64,000 nucleotides of DNA from an uncultured Eubacteriales bacterium (GTDB taxonomy: Bacteria; Bacillota; Clostridia; Oscillospirales; Oscillospiraceae). The notes beneath the pieces are model-generated. The model saw only the letters and a list, made by a program, of their open reading frames with translations. It was not told where the DNA came from and made no database searches. The translations under genes and the position numbers were made by a program. Where the stretch lies: NCBI GenBank assembly GCA_900316745.1, contig ONEB01000006.1:62001-126000 (forward strand), given 5' to 3'. Positions 32,463 through 41,431 of the stretch are shown here, piece after piece. Every line of letters starts with the position of its first letter. The first letter of the stretch is position 1.

Positions 32463-33410
32463 ATGGGTATCGTAGTCATCGGCTCCACCTTTGTGGACAT
32501 TAAGGGTTATCCGGACAGTCAGTACATCCCCGCCGGACGCAACGCCGGGCGCGTGCGCCAGGTGCACGGCGGCGTGGCGCGCAACGTCGCGGAGGACATT
32601 GCAAACGTGGAGCTGCGCCCCACGTTCGTCACCGTGCTCGACCACAGCGGCACGAGCACCGATGTGCTCGACAAGCTCAGGCGCCACCATGTGAATACCG
32701 ACTATGTCCGCCGCACGGACGACGGGCTCGGCACGTGGCTCGCGATCTTCGATAACCGCGGCGACGTGGTTTCCTCCATCTCCCGCCGCCCGGAGCTGCT
32801 CGCGATCGGCGACATTCTGGACGAAAAGGGAGACGAGATCTTTGAAAACGCCGACAGCATCGTCGTGGAGATCGATATGGAGGTGCCGCTCCTGAAGCAG
32901 ATCTTCGCGCTCGCCGAGCGCTACGGCAAGGACATCTACGCCGTCGTCTCCAACATGTCCATCGCCATGGAGCGGCGCGACCTTCTCAAGCGCGTGGCCT
33001 GCGTCGTCTGCAATCTTCAGGAGGCAGAGCTGCTGTTCAGCGAGGAATACGAGGACATGACGAGCGAGGAATTCCGGTTCGTTCTGGTGCGCCGCGTGCA
33101 GCAGGCGCAGATCCCGCGCATGGTCGTCACCATGGGCGGCGACGGCGCGGTCTATGCCTCGCTCGACGGGGAGAGCGGCGTCTGCCCTGCGGGAAAGGTG
33201 GATGTGATCGATACCACCGGCGCGGGCGACAGCTTCTTTGCCGGGATCGCCATCGGCCTGACCTACGGCAAGTCGCTGGGGGAATCGTGCGTGATCGGCA
33301 CGCGTCTCGCCGCGAGCGTCATCGCCACGAAGGAAAACGTCTGCCCCCGCTTCCTCCCGGAGGAATTTGATCTCGACCCGGAGCGGATCGGGCACCTCTT
33401 AACCGTGTAA
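32463..33410 (+). CDS. PfkB-family carbohydrate/nucleoside kinase
   Basis: The 315-residue ribokinase-fold enzyme has VHGGVARNVAEDIANV (substrate-binding GG), VVTMGGDGAVYA and the catalytic anion hole DTTGAGDSFFAGIAIG with the general base Asp. Residues NLQEAELLF are the usual N-x-x-E motif. Sequence style (GSTFVDIKG at the start) resembles pseudouridine or sugar kinases of the family, but the substrate cannot be fixed. The start at 32463 has AGAAAGAGGA upstream; no psuG-like glycosidase adjoins. Confidence 0.88.
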   Translation: MGIVVIGSTFVDIKGYPDSQYIPAGRNAGRVRQVHGGVARNVAEDIANVELRPTFVTVLDHSGTSTDVLDKLRRHHVNTDYVRRTDDGLGTWLAIFDNRGDVVSSISRRPELLAIGDILDEKGDEIFENADSIVVEIDMEVPLLKQIFALAERYGKDIYAVVSNMSIAMERRDLLKRVACVVCNLQEAELLFSEEYEDMTSEEFRFVLVRRVQQAQIPRMVVTMGGDGAVYASLDGESGVCPAGKVDVIDTTGAGDSFFAGIAIGLTYGKSLGESCVIGTRLAASVIATKENVCPRFLPEEFDLDPERIGHLLTV

Positions 33411-33456
33411 GGAAGAAATCCAAACAAATAACATTGCCTGAAAGGAGCAAACCAGC

Positions 33457-34392
33457 ATGAAGTTTTACAAATGTTCCGCCTGCGGCACGATCGTTGCCGC
33501 CGTGGAGGAAAACTGCGGCCCCGTGCACTGCTGCGGCAAGGCCATGGAGGTCCTGGAGCCCAACACCGTGGACGCCGCCGTGGAAAAGCATGTCCCCGTC
33601 GTGAGCGCTTGCGGCAATATCGTCACCGTCACGGTGAGCTCTGTCGCGCACCCGATGACCGAAGAACACCTGATCTCCTGGGTCGCCCTGCAGACGAAAT
33701 TCGGCAACCAGCGCAAGGAGCTCAGAGCCGGGGACAAGCCCGAGGTCAAATTCGCGCTGCTCGACGGCGATGAGGTTGTCGCGGCCTTTGCCTACTGCAA
33801 CCTCCACGGCCTGTGGAAGAGCGAGGGCGTGCAGTGCGCGGCGCCTGCCGAGGGCGCGAACCCCTATGCCGGCACGCGCACCGAGAAAAACCTCCTGACC
33901 GCTTTCGCCGGCGAGTCCCAGGCGCGCAACAAGTACACCTACTTCGCCTCCGTCGCGAAGAAGGAGGGCTTTGAGCAGATCTCCGCCATTTTCCTCAAGA
34001 CCGCCGAGAACGAGAAAGAGCACGCCAAGATGTGGTTCAAGGAGCTCAAGGGCATCGGCAAGACGACCGACAATCTCGCTGCCGCCGCCGACGGCGAGAA
34101 CTTCGAGTGGACCGACATGTATGACGAGTTCGCCAGAGTCGCCGACGAGGAGGGCTTCCACGAGCTCGCCGAGAAGTTCCGCGGCGTCGCCGCCATCGAG
34201 AAGCATCACGAGGAGCGCTACCGCGCCCTTTTGAAGAACATCGAGATGCAGCAGGTCTTTGAAAAGAGCGAGGTCAAGGTGTGGGAGTGCCGCAACTGCG
34301 GTCACATCGTCGTGGGCACCAAGGCGCCCGAGACCTGCCCCGTCTGCGCCCACCCGCAGGCATATTTCGAAGTCTGTGCAGAGAACTTCTAA
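33457..34392 (+). CDS. Superoxide reductase (class I desulfoferrodoxin) fused to rubrerythrin
   Basis: The 311-residue protein joins three iron modules. Residues 1-35 are a desulforedoxin site (Cys6, Cys9, Cys25, Cys26). Residues 36-125 are superoxide reductase with ligands His45, His65, His71, Cys114 and His117 ([10 protein letters not shown]). From about 138 a rubrerythrin four-helix bundle carries [31 protein letters not shown] and ends in a rubredoxin ([17 protein letters not shown]). It should reduce superoxide and peroxide without releasing oxygen. AAAGGAG precedes the ATG. It is monocistronic with its own terminator. Confidence 0.93.
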   Translation: MKFYKCSACGTIVAAVEENCGPVHCCGKAMEVLEPNTVDAAVEKHVPVVSACGNIVTVTVSSVAHPMTEEHLISWVALQTKFGNQRKELRAGDKPEVKFALLDGDEVVAAFAYCNLHGLWKSEGVQCAAPAEGANPYAGTRTEKNLLTAFAGESQARNKYTYFASVAKKEGFEQISAIFLKTAENEKEHAKMWFKELKGIGKTTDNLAAAADGENFEWTDMYDEFARVADEEGFHELAEKFRGVAAIEKHHEERYRALLKNIEMQQVFEKSEVKVWECRNCGHIVVGTKAPETCPVCAHPQAYFEVCAENF

Positions 34393-34402
34393 GATCAACC
34401 CG

Positions 34403-34439
34403 AAAAAATGGTCATCTCTCAGGAGATGACCATTTTTTT
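34403..34439. terminator. Bidirectional terminator
   Basis: AAAAAATGGTCATCTC and GAGATGACCATTTTTT form a 16-bp stem with a TCAG loop between convergent genes. Confidence 0.93.
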
Positions 34440-35094
34440 ATCGCCGCAGTACGTCCGGAGAGACCGGGAACGAGAAGTATGTATCGGGATAGGGCTCATT
34501 TTCGAGCGTGAAATGCCACCATTCGCAGTCGATCGGCTGAAAGCCGTTTTTCGTCATCAGATCCTGCAGCAGCATGCGGTTTCGAAATTGCTCTTCCGTG
34601 ACGGCTCTGCAGTCCGGATGCGACAGATCGCTGAAATAATCAAAGGGACTGCCCATGTCGAGCTCCTTTCCGGTGCGCATGTCAAGCAGCGTGAGATCCA
34701 CCGTGCTGCCGCGGCTGTGGCTGGATTTGCTCGCGATATATCCTCGCTGAAACAGCTCCTGCTTCTCCAGACCGGGATAGAAAAACGGCTTCATCCGCTG
34801 ATCCAGATCCTCAATGCCCCACAGCACGAAGTGCTTCACGGCGCTCGCGGGGCGGTACGCGTCGAAGATTTTCAGCCGGTAGCCCATCACGTTCGCCTGA
34901 TTGGCGATCGTTTTCATCGCCCGCGCCGCCTCTCTGGTCAGCATCGCGCACGGCGCCTCGTAGCCGTCGATCCGGTCTCCGACGAAGTTGTATGTGGAGA
35001 AATACCGGATTTCCTGCACGATCCCCGGCACATAGTCCGAAAGCAGGACAAACCCGGAGGCGTCCGCCTCCGCCCGCTTCTGAAAATCAGTCAT
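34438..35094 (-). CDS. VanX-like D-Ala-D-Ala dipeptidase (M15D)
   Basis: The 218-residue protein has the VanX zinc motif KSSHSRGSTVDLTLLD (S-x-H-x-x-G-x-x-x-D) and the late EWWHF with catalytic Glu and third His. DAYRPASAVKHF supplies the Arg that stabilises the transition state. No signal peptide, so cytoplasmic. VanX-type enzymes hydrolyse D-Ala-D-Ala; without vanH or vanA genes nearby, wall recycling or nutrient use is more likely than vancomycin resistance. It overlaps the GNAT gene by eight bases. Confidence 0.88.
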   Translation of the reverse strand: MTDFQKRAEADASGFVLLSDYVPGIVQEIRYFSTYNFVGDRIDGYEAPCAMLTREAARAMKTIANQANVMGYRLKIFDAYRPASAVKHFVLWGIEDLDQRMKPFFYPGLEKQELFQRGYIASKSSHSRGSTVDLTLLDMRTGKELDMGSPFDYFSDLSHPDCRAVTEEQFRNRMLLQDLMTKNGFQPIDCEWWHFTLENEPYPDTYFSFPVSPDVLRR

Positions 35095-35680
35095 GCTTCA
35101 TCATCCCCGCTTCCCGAGTTTGCTTGAGCGTCTCATATTCGCTGCGTAAAATGCTGTAAACGCACAGATCCGTGACGCCCCGGTTGTTCGTCGCCGCCTG
35201 CCGCAGCGTGCCCTCATAGGTCAGGCCGCAGGCGCGCATCACGCGGCCGGAGTTCGGATTGTCCGGGTCGTGCCGCGCCTCGATGCGGTCAGCGCCGACC
35301 TCCTCGAAGAAAAACGGAATGACCGCGCGAAACGCCTCCGTGGTGATGCCCTGCCGCCACCAGCGGCTGCCGATGCAGTAGCCGATGCTCACGGCGTTCA
35401 CCCGCTCGCTTTGCGCCACAACGGAGATCGAGCCGATGGGCTCGCCGATGCTTTTCAAGACGATCGCCCACTGATAAAAGGCGGGATCGGCATAGCCCGC
35501 GACCCAATCCGCAATGACCTGCTCAGTCACGCTCGGATCTGTGTGCGGCGGCCACGTCAGAAATCGCGTCACCGCCTCCTCCGCGCACCAGTTGCGGTAT
35601 GCCGCCGGCGCGTCTTCTACCGTGAACGGCCGCAGTGCCAGCCGCGCGGTTTCAATGATCCTTGTGCCTTTGTGTTCCAT
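35087..35680 (-). CDS. GNAT acetyltransferase, RimJ/RimL-like
   Basis: The 197-residue protein starts ETARLALRPFTVEDAPAAYR, standard for RimJ/RimL-type GNATs. The acetyl-CoA loop is GYCIGSRWWRQGITTEAFRA, followed by IEARHDPDNPNSGRVMRACG. It moves acetyl groups to amines or protein N-termini; the acceptor is unknown. It overlaps the dipeptidase gene and lies 5 bases after the esterase gene, so the three form one minus-strand operon. Confidence 0.9.
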   Translation of the reverse strand: MEHKGTRIIETARLALRPFTVEDAPAAYRNWCAEEAVTRFLTWPPHTDPSVTEQVIADWVAGYADPAFYQWAIVLKSIGEPIGSISVVAQSERVNAVSIGYCIGSRWWRQGITTEAFRAVIPFFFEEVGADRIEARHDPDNPNSGRVMRACGLTYEGTLRQAATNNRGVTDLCVYSILRSEYETLKQTREAGMMKHD

Positions 35681-35685
35681 ACGCT

Positions 35686-36606
35686 TTACCTTTCAAATGC
35701 CTTGCGCAAAACATCCGCTCTGTGGCGGACGGTCGCCTGCGTGAGCGGCGCGTTCGTGATGAATTCAAAGCCGTGCGGTGTGCCCCTGGTCTCGTGGCGC
35801 GTGACCTTCACGCCTGCTTTTTCAAGCGCGTCGGCATAGTTGAGCCCCTCGTCGCGCAGAGAGTCAAACTCCGCGACTTCGACGTAGGCCTCCGGCAGTC
35901 CTTCAAAGCTCGGCGCCTCTATCGGGGAGGCGTACTCGATATGCTCCGCAGGGAGCGTGGGGAGGTAGTACGCCCACATCTTTTCCGATAGCGCCGCGTT
36001 CCACACCGGCACGTCGCGATAGCGCTTGGCCGAGTCCGTACCCATGCGGCGGTCGGTAACAGGGTAGATGAGCAGCTGGAACATCGGCTGCACCGCCTTG
36101 CGATCCCGCGCCATAAGCGTTATGACGGCGGCGAGGTCGCCGCCCGCGCTGTCGCCGCCGACGGCGATGCGCTTCGGGTCGATGCCAAGCTGCGCTGCGC
36201 GCTCCGTCATCCAGATGTAGGCCGCCCAGCAGTCTTCCGCTGCGGCGGGGTAGGGGTGCTTCGGCGCGAGCCGATAGTCCGGATAGACGACCACGCAGCC
36301 TGCGCGCACGGCGTATTCCTTGGCGAGCGTGTAGTGGTACGGCGCGCTCGGGAAGTAAAACCCGCCGCCATGGATGTAAAAGAAGCAAGGCGCGTTGTTC
36401 TTCAGCCCGCGCGGGCGCATCACATGGACCGGGATCCTGTTTCCGTCCGGACCGGGAACGCGCTCCGTCGTCACGGCGACGCGCTTGTCAGACAGCACCG
36501 GCCACAGCCGCATCCCCGCCTGCAGCGGCACGGCTGGCCAGCGCCAGAGCGGCAGCTTGAAATGGGTGAGCACCCTGAATTGCGGATCGAGCGGATACGT
36601 TGCCAA
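35686..36606 (-). CDS. HSL-type alpha/beta-hydrolase (esterase)
   Basis: The 306-residue protein has the oxyanion motif YIHGGGFYFPSAPYH and the nucleophile elbow VGGDSAGGDLAAVI of the hormone-sensitive-lipase family. The acid and base are in VAEFDSLRDEG and RGTPHGFEF. The proposed start is TTG complementary to 36604-36606, with AAAAGGAG eight bases upstream; the ATG at 36690 has no site and overlaps the promoter. It probably cleaves short-chain acyl esters in the cytoplasm. First gene of the three-gene operon. Confidence 0.85.
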   Translation of the reverse strand: MATYPLDPQFRVLTHFKLPLWRWPAVPLQAGMRLWPVLSDKRVAVTTERVPGPDGNRIPVHVMRPRGLKNNAPCFFYIHGGGFYFPSAPYHYTLAKEYAVRAGCVVVYPDYRLAPKHPYPAAAEDCWAAYIWMTERAAQLGIDPKRIAVGGDSAGGDLAAVITLMARDRKAVQPMFQLLIYPVTDRRMGTDSAKRYRDVPVWNAALSEKMWAYYLPTLPAEHIEYASPIEAPSFEGLPEAYVEVAEFDSLRDEGLNYADALEKAGVKVTRHETRGTPHGFEFITNAPLTQATVRHRADVLRKAFER

Positions 36607-36639
36607 GGTCAGCACTCCTTTTCGTTTCGGATTGTATTC

Positions 36640-36669
36640 AGTGTAGCATACTGTTTGAGCGCTGCGCAA
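36640..36669 (-). promoter_or_regulatory. Possible promoter of the esterase operon
   Basis: On the minus strand TTGCGC (complement of 36664-36669) and TACACT (complement of 36640-36645) are 18 bases apart. Confidence 0.5.
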
Positions 36670-36677
36670 GGACAATC

Positions 36678-36706
36678 TTGATTTGCGCACCTGCTTCCGA
36701 TATAAT
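36678..36706 (+). promoter_or_regulatory. Promoter of the amylosucrase-fructokinase operon
   Basis: TTGATT at 36678-36683 and TATAAT at 36701-36706 are 17 bases apart, 34 bases before the start codon. Confidence 0.75.
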
Positions 36707-36739
36707 GAATTCGATCAACATCCCGGAGGATCTGCATCC

Positions 36740-38647
36740 ATGGACAAGCAAACCCGAAGCCGAGAGTTTCTCCGCCGCTTTGAGCGACACGAGCGGGAGC
36801 TGCGCGCGCTCTATCTGGAGCTCTATCACGGAGATACGACGGCGTATGAATACTTCACCGAAATGCTCCGGCGCATGTGGTCGGAGCGCAGCGAGGAGCT
36901 GCGATGCATCGACCGCGAGCGGCTCAACAATCCCGACTGGTACAAGGGACATGACCTCGTCGGCATGCTCATGTATGTCAAAGCCTTTGCCGGAACGCTC
37001 AGGGGCGTGGAGCAGAAGCTTGACTACATCGAGTCGTGCGGCGTGAACTATCTGCACCTGATGCCGCTTCTGGCCTCGCCCGAGGGACGCAGCGACGGCG
37101 GCTATGCCGTCTCGGATTTTCGCAGGGTCCAGCCCGAGCTCGGCACGATGGCCGATCTCGCCCGGCTCGCGCAGGCGTGCCACAAGCGCGGCATCGCCGT
37201 GTGCCTCGACTTTGTGATGAACCACACGAGCGAGGATCACCCCTGGGCGGTGGCCGCCCGCGCGGGCGACCCGCTCGCGCAGAGCCGCTATTTTATCTAT
37301 GACGACTGGTTCACACCCGACCTCTTCGAGCAGACCGTGCCGCAGGTCTTCCCGACCACCGCGCCCGGCAACTTCACCTGGTGTGAGGACCTCCACAAGG
37401 TCGTCATGACGACGTTCTATCCCTATCAGTGGGATTTAAACTACGCAAATCCCATCGTCTTCAACGACATGACGGAGAACATGCTCTACCTCTGCAATCA
37501 GGGCGTGGACATCATCCGGCTCGACGCCGTGCCGTACATCTGGAAAACGCTCGGCACGAGCTGCCGCAATCTCCCGCAGGTCCATACGCTCGTGCGCATG
37601 ATGCGCATGGTCTGCGAGATCGTCTGCCCCGGCACACTGCTGCTGGGCGAGGTCGTCATGGAGCCGAGCAAGGTCGTGCCCTATTTCGGCACGCCGGAGC
37701 GCCCGGAGTGCCATCTGCTGTATAACGTCACGACCATGGCGAGCACCTGGCACACCGTCGCCACAAGGGATGTGCGCCTGCTGCGCCATCAGCTGGGGCA
37801 GGTGTTCGCGCTTCCCGGCGCGTACACGTTCTTGAATTACCTCCGCTGCCACGATGACATCGGCTGGGGGCTCGACTACGGCTTTCTGATGCAGTTCGGC
37901 GTGGGCGAGGTTTCGCACAAGCGCTATCTGAACGACTATCTCACCGGCAGGTGGCCCGGCAGCCCCGCGCGCGGGGAGCTGTATAACGATGATCCGCGTC
38001 TCGGCGACGCGCGCCTGTGCGGCACGACGGCGTCTCTCTGCGGCGTGGAGTCCGCGCGGCATGAGCAGGACGCGGAAAAGCTCGACCGGGCGCTGCGGCT
38101 CGACGAGATGCTGCACGCCTACATGTTCACGCTCAGCGGCATCCCGGTTCTGTACAGCGGCGACGAGATCGCGCAGGAGAATGACAATACCTACCACGAC
38201 GACCCGCTCAAATGGGACGACAGCCGCTATCTGCACCGCGGCAATCTCGACTGGGCCTCGGCGGAGCGCCGCCTGGACCCCGAGACGCCCGAGGGGCGCA
38301 TCTTCGCGGCGCTGCGGCGGCTCGAAACGCTCCGCGCCGCGCACCGCGTGTTCGACGGCGCGGCGGACGTTTGGCTGATCGACACGGCGGACGACGCCGT
38401 GCTCGGTATCGGGCGCTACTGCCGGGGCGAGAAGCTGGTCGCGCTCTTCAATTTCGCCGAGGATGCGCGCATCATCTGCGTAGACGAGATCGGCGATTAT
38501 GCGGATCTCATCACCGGCGAGCCTGCCGAAAAGGAGGCGGTGTCCGTTCCCGGCGGCGGCTACCGCTGGCTGCTGTGTGAATTTGAGGAAAACGCATCGG
38601 ACGACCGGGACGATGGAGGAAAAACCGATGAACAACAAGCCCTTTGA
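36740..38647 (+). CDS. Amylosucrase-like GH13 enzyme
   Basis: The 635-residue enzyme has the amylosucrase-type N-terminal helical domain and DWYKGHDLVGMLMYVKAFAG before the barrel. The GH13 regions are DFVMNHTSEDHPWA, GVDIIRLDAVPYIW (nucleophile Asp), LLLGEVVM (acid/base Glu) and YLRCHDDIGWG. Subfamily 4 members split sucrose, forming glucan, glucose or glucose phosphate plus fructose. No signal peptide, so it acts in the cytoplasm. GGAGGA precedes ATG 36740. The fructokinase gene overlaps its 3' end by 20 bases, matching release of fructose. Confidence 0.88.
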   Translation: MDKQTRSREFLRRFERHERELRALYLELYHGDTTAYEYFTEMLRRMWSERSEELRCIDRERLNNPDWYKGHDLVGMLMYVKAFAGTLRGVEQKLDYIESCGVNYLHLMPLLASPEGRSDGGYAVSDFRRVQPELGTMADLARLAQACHKRGIAVCLDFVMNHTSEDHPWAVAARAGDPLAQSRYFIYDDWFTPDLFEQTVPQVFPTTAPGNFTWCEDLHKVVMTTFYPYQWDLNYANPIVFNDMTENMLYLCNQGVDIIRLDAVPYIWKTLGTSCRNLPQVHTLVRMMRMVCEIVCPGTLLLGEVVMEPSKVVPYFGTPERPECHLLYNVTTMASTWHTVATRDVRLLRHQLGQVFALPGAYTFLNYLRCHDDIGWGLDYGFLMQFGVGEVSHKRYLNDYLTGRWPGSPARGELYNDDPRLGDARLCGTTASLCGVESARHEQDAEKLDRALRLDEMLHAYMFTLSGIPVLYSGDEIAQENDNTYHDDPLKWDDSRYLHRGNLDWASAERRLDPETPEGRIFAALRRLETLRAAHRVFDGAADVWLIDTADDAVLGIGRYCRGEKLVALFNFAEDARIICVDEIGDYADLITGEPAEKEAVSVPGGGYRWLLCEFEENASDDRDDGGKTDEQQAL

Positions 38648-39593
38648 TGTGACCGCGCTCGGCGAGCTGCTGGTGGATTTCACGCAGAACGGCCTGAGCG
38701 AGCAGGGGAATCTGCTCTTTGAGGCGAATCCCGGCGGCGCCCCGGCGAATGTGCTCGCCATGCTGTGCAAGCTCGATAAGCGCTGCGCCTTTATCGGCAA
38801 GGTGGGCAGGGACGCGTTCGGCGAGCTGCTTGCCGAGACCGTCTCCGGACTCGGCGTGGACACGCGCGGCCTGAAGCGCGACGCCGGGATCCCCACCACG
38901 CTGGCGCTCGTGCACACGCTGCCCGGCGGCGACCGGGACTTCAGCTTCTACCGCAAGCCCGGCGCCGACATTCTGCTCTCCGCCGAGGAGCTGGACGAAG
39001 AGCTGCTCACGGGCTGCCGCATCTTTCACTTCGGCACGCTCTCGCTCACGGACGAGCCCGTGCGCAGCGCGACCCGCGCTGCCGTGAAACAGGCGCGCGA
39101 AGCCGGCGCTCTGATCTCCTTTGACCCCAATCTCCGAGCGCCGCTGTGGCGCAGCATGGACGAGGCAAAGGCCGCCATCCGCTGGGGACTCGGGCAGTGC
39201 GATATCCTCAAGATCGCGGACAACGAGCTGGAGTTCATGACGGGCGAGACAGACTTTGACCGCGGCGCCGCCCTCCTGCGCGCGGAGTACCCGAACATCC
39301 GCCTCGTGAACGTGACGGCGGGCGCCGACGGCAGCTATTCCTATTACGGCGCATTCCGCGTGTTTGTGTCCGCCTGCAGGCTTGGCGGCGTCGTCGAGAC
39401 GACCGGCGCGGGCGACACGTTCTGCGCCTGTGTGCTGAACTATGTGCTTGAAAACGGGCTCGACGGACTCGCGGAGACGCAGCTTGCCGAAATGCTGCGC
39501 TTTGCCAACACCGCCGCCTATCTCGTCACCACCCGCAAGGGCGCGATCCGCTCCATGCCGGAGCGCACGCAGGTGGAGGCGCTGCTCCGATAA
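38628..39593 (+). CDS. scrK: Fructokinase (PfkB family)
   Basis: The 321-residue ribokinase-fold protein has GELLVDFTQNG, PGGAPANVLAMLCKLD, FIGKVGRDAFG and the catalytic TTGAGDTFCACVL. This matches bacterial fructokinases that make fructose-6-phosphate. ATG 38628 follows GGAGGA at 38615-38620, inside the end of the GH13 gene, so translation is coupled to it. Together the two genes give intracellular sucrose use. Confidence 0.92.
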   Translation: MNNKPFDVTALGELLVDFTQNGLSEQGNLLFEANPGGAPANVLAMLCKLDKRCAFIGKVGRDAFGELLAETVSGLGVDTRGLKRDAGIPTTLALVHTLPGGDRDFSFYRKPGADILLSAEELDEELLTGCRIFHFGTLSLTDEPVRSATRAAVKQAREAGALISFDPNLRAPLWRSMDEAKAAIRWGLGQCDILKIADNELEFMTGETDFDRGAALLRAEYPNIRLVNVTAGADGSYSYYGAFRVFVSACRLGGVVETTGAGDTFCACVLNYVLENGLDGLAETQLAEMLRFANTAAYLVTTRKGAIRSMPERTQVEALLR

Positions 39594-39605
39594 AGGGGGA
39601 TTGTT

Positions 39606-40757
39606 ATGGACACAAAAGAAAAGCGGCGCGCTGCCGTGCAGGACGTCATGACGGTCGAGTTCCGGCTCGCCGAGAAGCAGGACGCAGCTGCGCTGCAAAG
39701 CTATGACCGCCTGGAGCTTGCTCACGCGGCGACGCTGGGCTCCGCCCTCAGCGTGGTGCTGGAGCTCTACCGGACACTGCAGAAGCTCGCGCCCGCCGGC
39801 GGGAGCGAGACCTATCGCGCCACGGTGCCTGCGGGCGTCTCGGCTGCGCTCACCGCAACGCCGGGCGGCAGCAGACTCGTGAGCATGGTGCAGACCGCGT
39901 CGAAGCGCCTCACGCCCGTGCCGGCCGATCCGGTGTCGCTTGTGATGGCGGCGGCGCTCGTTGCCATCGACAGGCGGCTTGACGCGGTGCAGGCGGCGCA
40001 GACGGAGATCCTCGACTTTCTGCGCGAGCAGAACGAGGCGGGTCTGCGCGCCGATCTCACCACGCTCTCGGATGTGATGCAGGACTATCGCTTCAACTGG
40101 GATAACGCCACGTTCTGCGCAAACAAGCACCTGCAGGTGCAGGAGATCCGCCGCAGCGCGGAAAAGAATCTGATGCTGTACCAGCGGCAGGTGACCGACG
40201 CCCTTTCCCGGATCGGCAGGCGCCAGACGGACGATGACCAGCGCAAATGCCTCGCGGCGGCGGGCGGCGGCTTTCACTATTACCGCATGTCCGTGTATCT
40301 GTATGCGTTCGCGTCGTTTCTCGAGGTGACGCTCCTCGGCAACTTCCGCTCGGATTATCTGCAGAGCGTATATCGAAAGGTTGAAGCGCACGACGTCCAG
40401 TACCGCGCGTTCTATACCGACTGCTATGACCGCATCGCCGAGATTGCCTCCGGCTCTGTGGAGTCCAAAGCCGTGAAGCGCTTTGCCGGCGCGCAGAAAG
40501 CCGTCGGCAGCTTCATCGGAAAGCTCCCGGGCATCCGCCGCGGACAGCTCGACGAGGGGCTGCAGGCGGCGGGCGAGCGATTGGAAGGGCTTGAAGACCG
40601 ACGCACCGAAGCCATTCTTGCAAACTTCCGCATCCACAGCGAAAGCGGCGCGCAGCTGTTTCTGGAAAAGCTCGCCGCCCTCGACCGGCTCTTCAATGAA
40701 GAGACGGAATACGTCATCGACGGCGAAAATCTCTATATCCGCGTGGAGGATGTGTGA
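39606..40757 (+). CDS. Hypothetical helical protein
   Basis: The 383-residue protein has no signal peptide. It is mainly helical: an N-terminal region with a short hydrophobic part (LGSALSVVLELYRTL), a central coiled coil (RRLDAVQAAQTEILDFLREQ) and a C-terminal charged helix. AFASFLEVTLLGNF is the only other hydrophobic stretch. GGGGATT-type spacing before ATG 39606 and a 12-base gap after scrK suggest the same operon. I recognise no domain; a link to sugar use is only positional. Confidence 0.65.
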   Translation: MDTKEKRRAAVQDVMTVEFRLAEKQDAAALQSYDRLELAHAATLGSALSVVLELYRTLQKLAPAGGSETYRATVPAGVSAALTATPGGSRLVSMVQTASKRLTPVPADPVSLVMAAALVAIDRRLDAVQAAQTEILDFLREQNEAGLRADLTTLSDVMQDYRFNWDNATFCANKHLQVQEIRRSAEKNLMLYQRQVTDALSRIGRRQTDDDQRKCLAAAGGGFHYYRMSVYLYAFASFLEVTLLGNFRSDYLQSVYRKVEAHDVQYRAFYTDCYDRIAEIASGSVESKAVKRFAGAQKAVGSFIGKLPGIRRGQLDEGLQAAGERLEGLEDRRTEAILANFRIHSESGAQLFLEKLAALDRLFNEETEYVIDGENLYIRVEDV

Positions 40758-41389
40758 TGCATCAGGTCAAAAACATCCCGACGAACGGGATTTCCTATCT
40801 CGAGCCGCTCACGGGCAGTCCCGACTGGTACTGGGGAATGGACTACACGCACGGCGACCTGTATGAGGCGGAGGAGCTTTACCGCGACGGACACAGGATC
40901 CGCCATAGCCGCCTGATCCTCGTGCGCCGTAAAACGGGCGAGGTCATCGAGCCGGTCAAAGCGAAGCCGGGGCAGTATTTCGGCGCTCCCGTGTTCTCTG
41001 ACGGGCGTCCCGTGCTCCTGCTCGTGGATTTTCCGGCGGAGGAGATCCGCGTGCTGGCGTATGATGGGGATATCAAACCGATTGTGACGCTCCCGTTCAG
41101 CGCCGTGCCGGACTGCTATAATCTCATGCTGCACCGCTCGCCTCTGTGCCTGACACGTCAGACGGGCGACGCGTTCCAGATCGTGTGGCCGGAGCAGGTC
41201 TCATTTCCGATCGCCGCGCAGGAGACGTTCTGCTTTCGCGCCGGCGAGCGGCTGTATTTCTCAAAATGGTTCGAGGACCCGGACTACCGCGAGGAGCTCG
41301 TGGTGCGCGATCTCACCGGCGCGGTGCTTGCGCAGCGCCCCGGCACGGCGCAGACCATGCCCGACGGTCAGCTTTGGACACTGGAATAA
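40757..41389 (+). CDS. Hypothetical protein
   Basis: The 210-residue, beta-rich soluble protein starts at ATG 40757, which overlaps the previous stop (TGATG) after GGAGGA at 40745-40750. Aromatic motifs such as SPDWYWGMDYTHGDLYEAEE and LYFSKWFEDPDYREE stand out, and repeated V-L-L-V-D-F and R-x-L-x-Y strands suggest a beta-propeller-like or sandwich fold. No family recognised. Last gene of the operon before a strong terminator; probably works with the preceding helical protein. Confidence 0.65.
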   Translation: MHQVKNIPTNGISYLEPLTGSPDWYWGMDYTHGDLYEAEELYRDGHRIRHSRLILVRRKTGEVIEPVKAKPGQYFGAPVFSDGRPVLLLVDFPAEEIRVLAYDGDIKPIVTLPFSAVPDCYNLMLHRSPLCLTRQTGDAFQIVWPEQVSFPIAAQETFCFRAGERLYFSKWFEDPDYREELVVRDLTGAVLAQRPGTAQTMPDGQLWTLE

Positions 41390-41422
41390 AAAACGGACTG
41401 CCGTCGGGCAGTCCGTTTTTTT
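41388..41422. terminator. Bidirectional terminator
   Basis: AAAAAACGGACTGCC pairs with GGCAGTCCGTTTTTT around GTCG, between convergent genes. Confidence 0.93.
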
Positions 41423-41431
41423 GGCGGAGCT

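Noticed and set aside
34438..35094. VanX-like gene as a vancomycin-resistance marker
   Set aside because: No vanH, vanA/B-type ligase, vanS or vanR is in the neighbourhood; the operon partners are a GNAT and an esterase.
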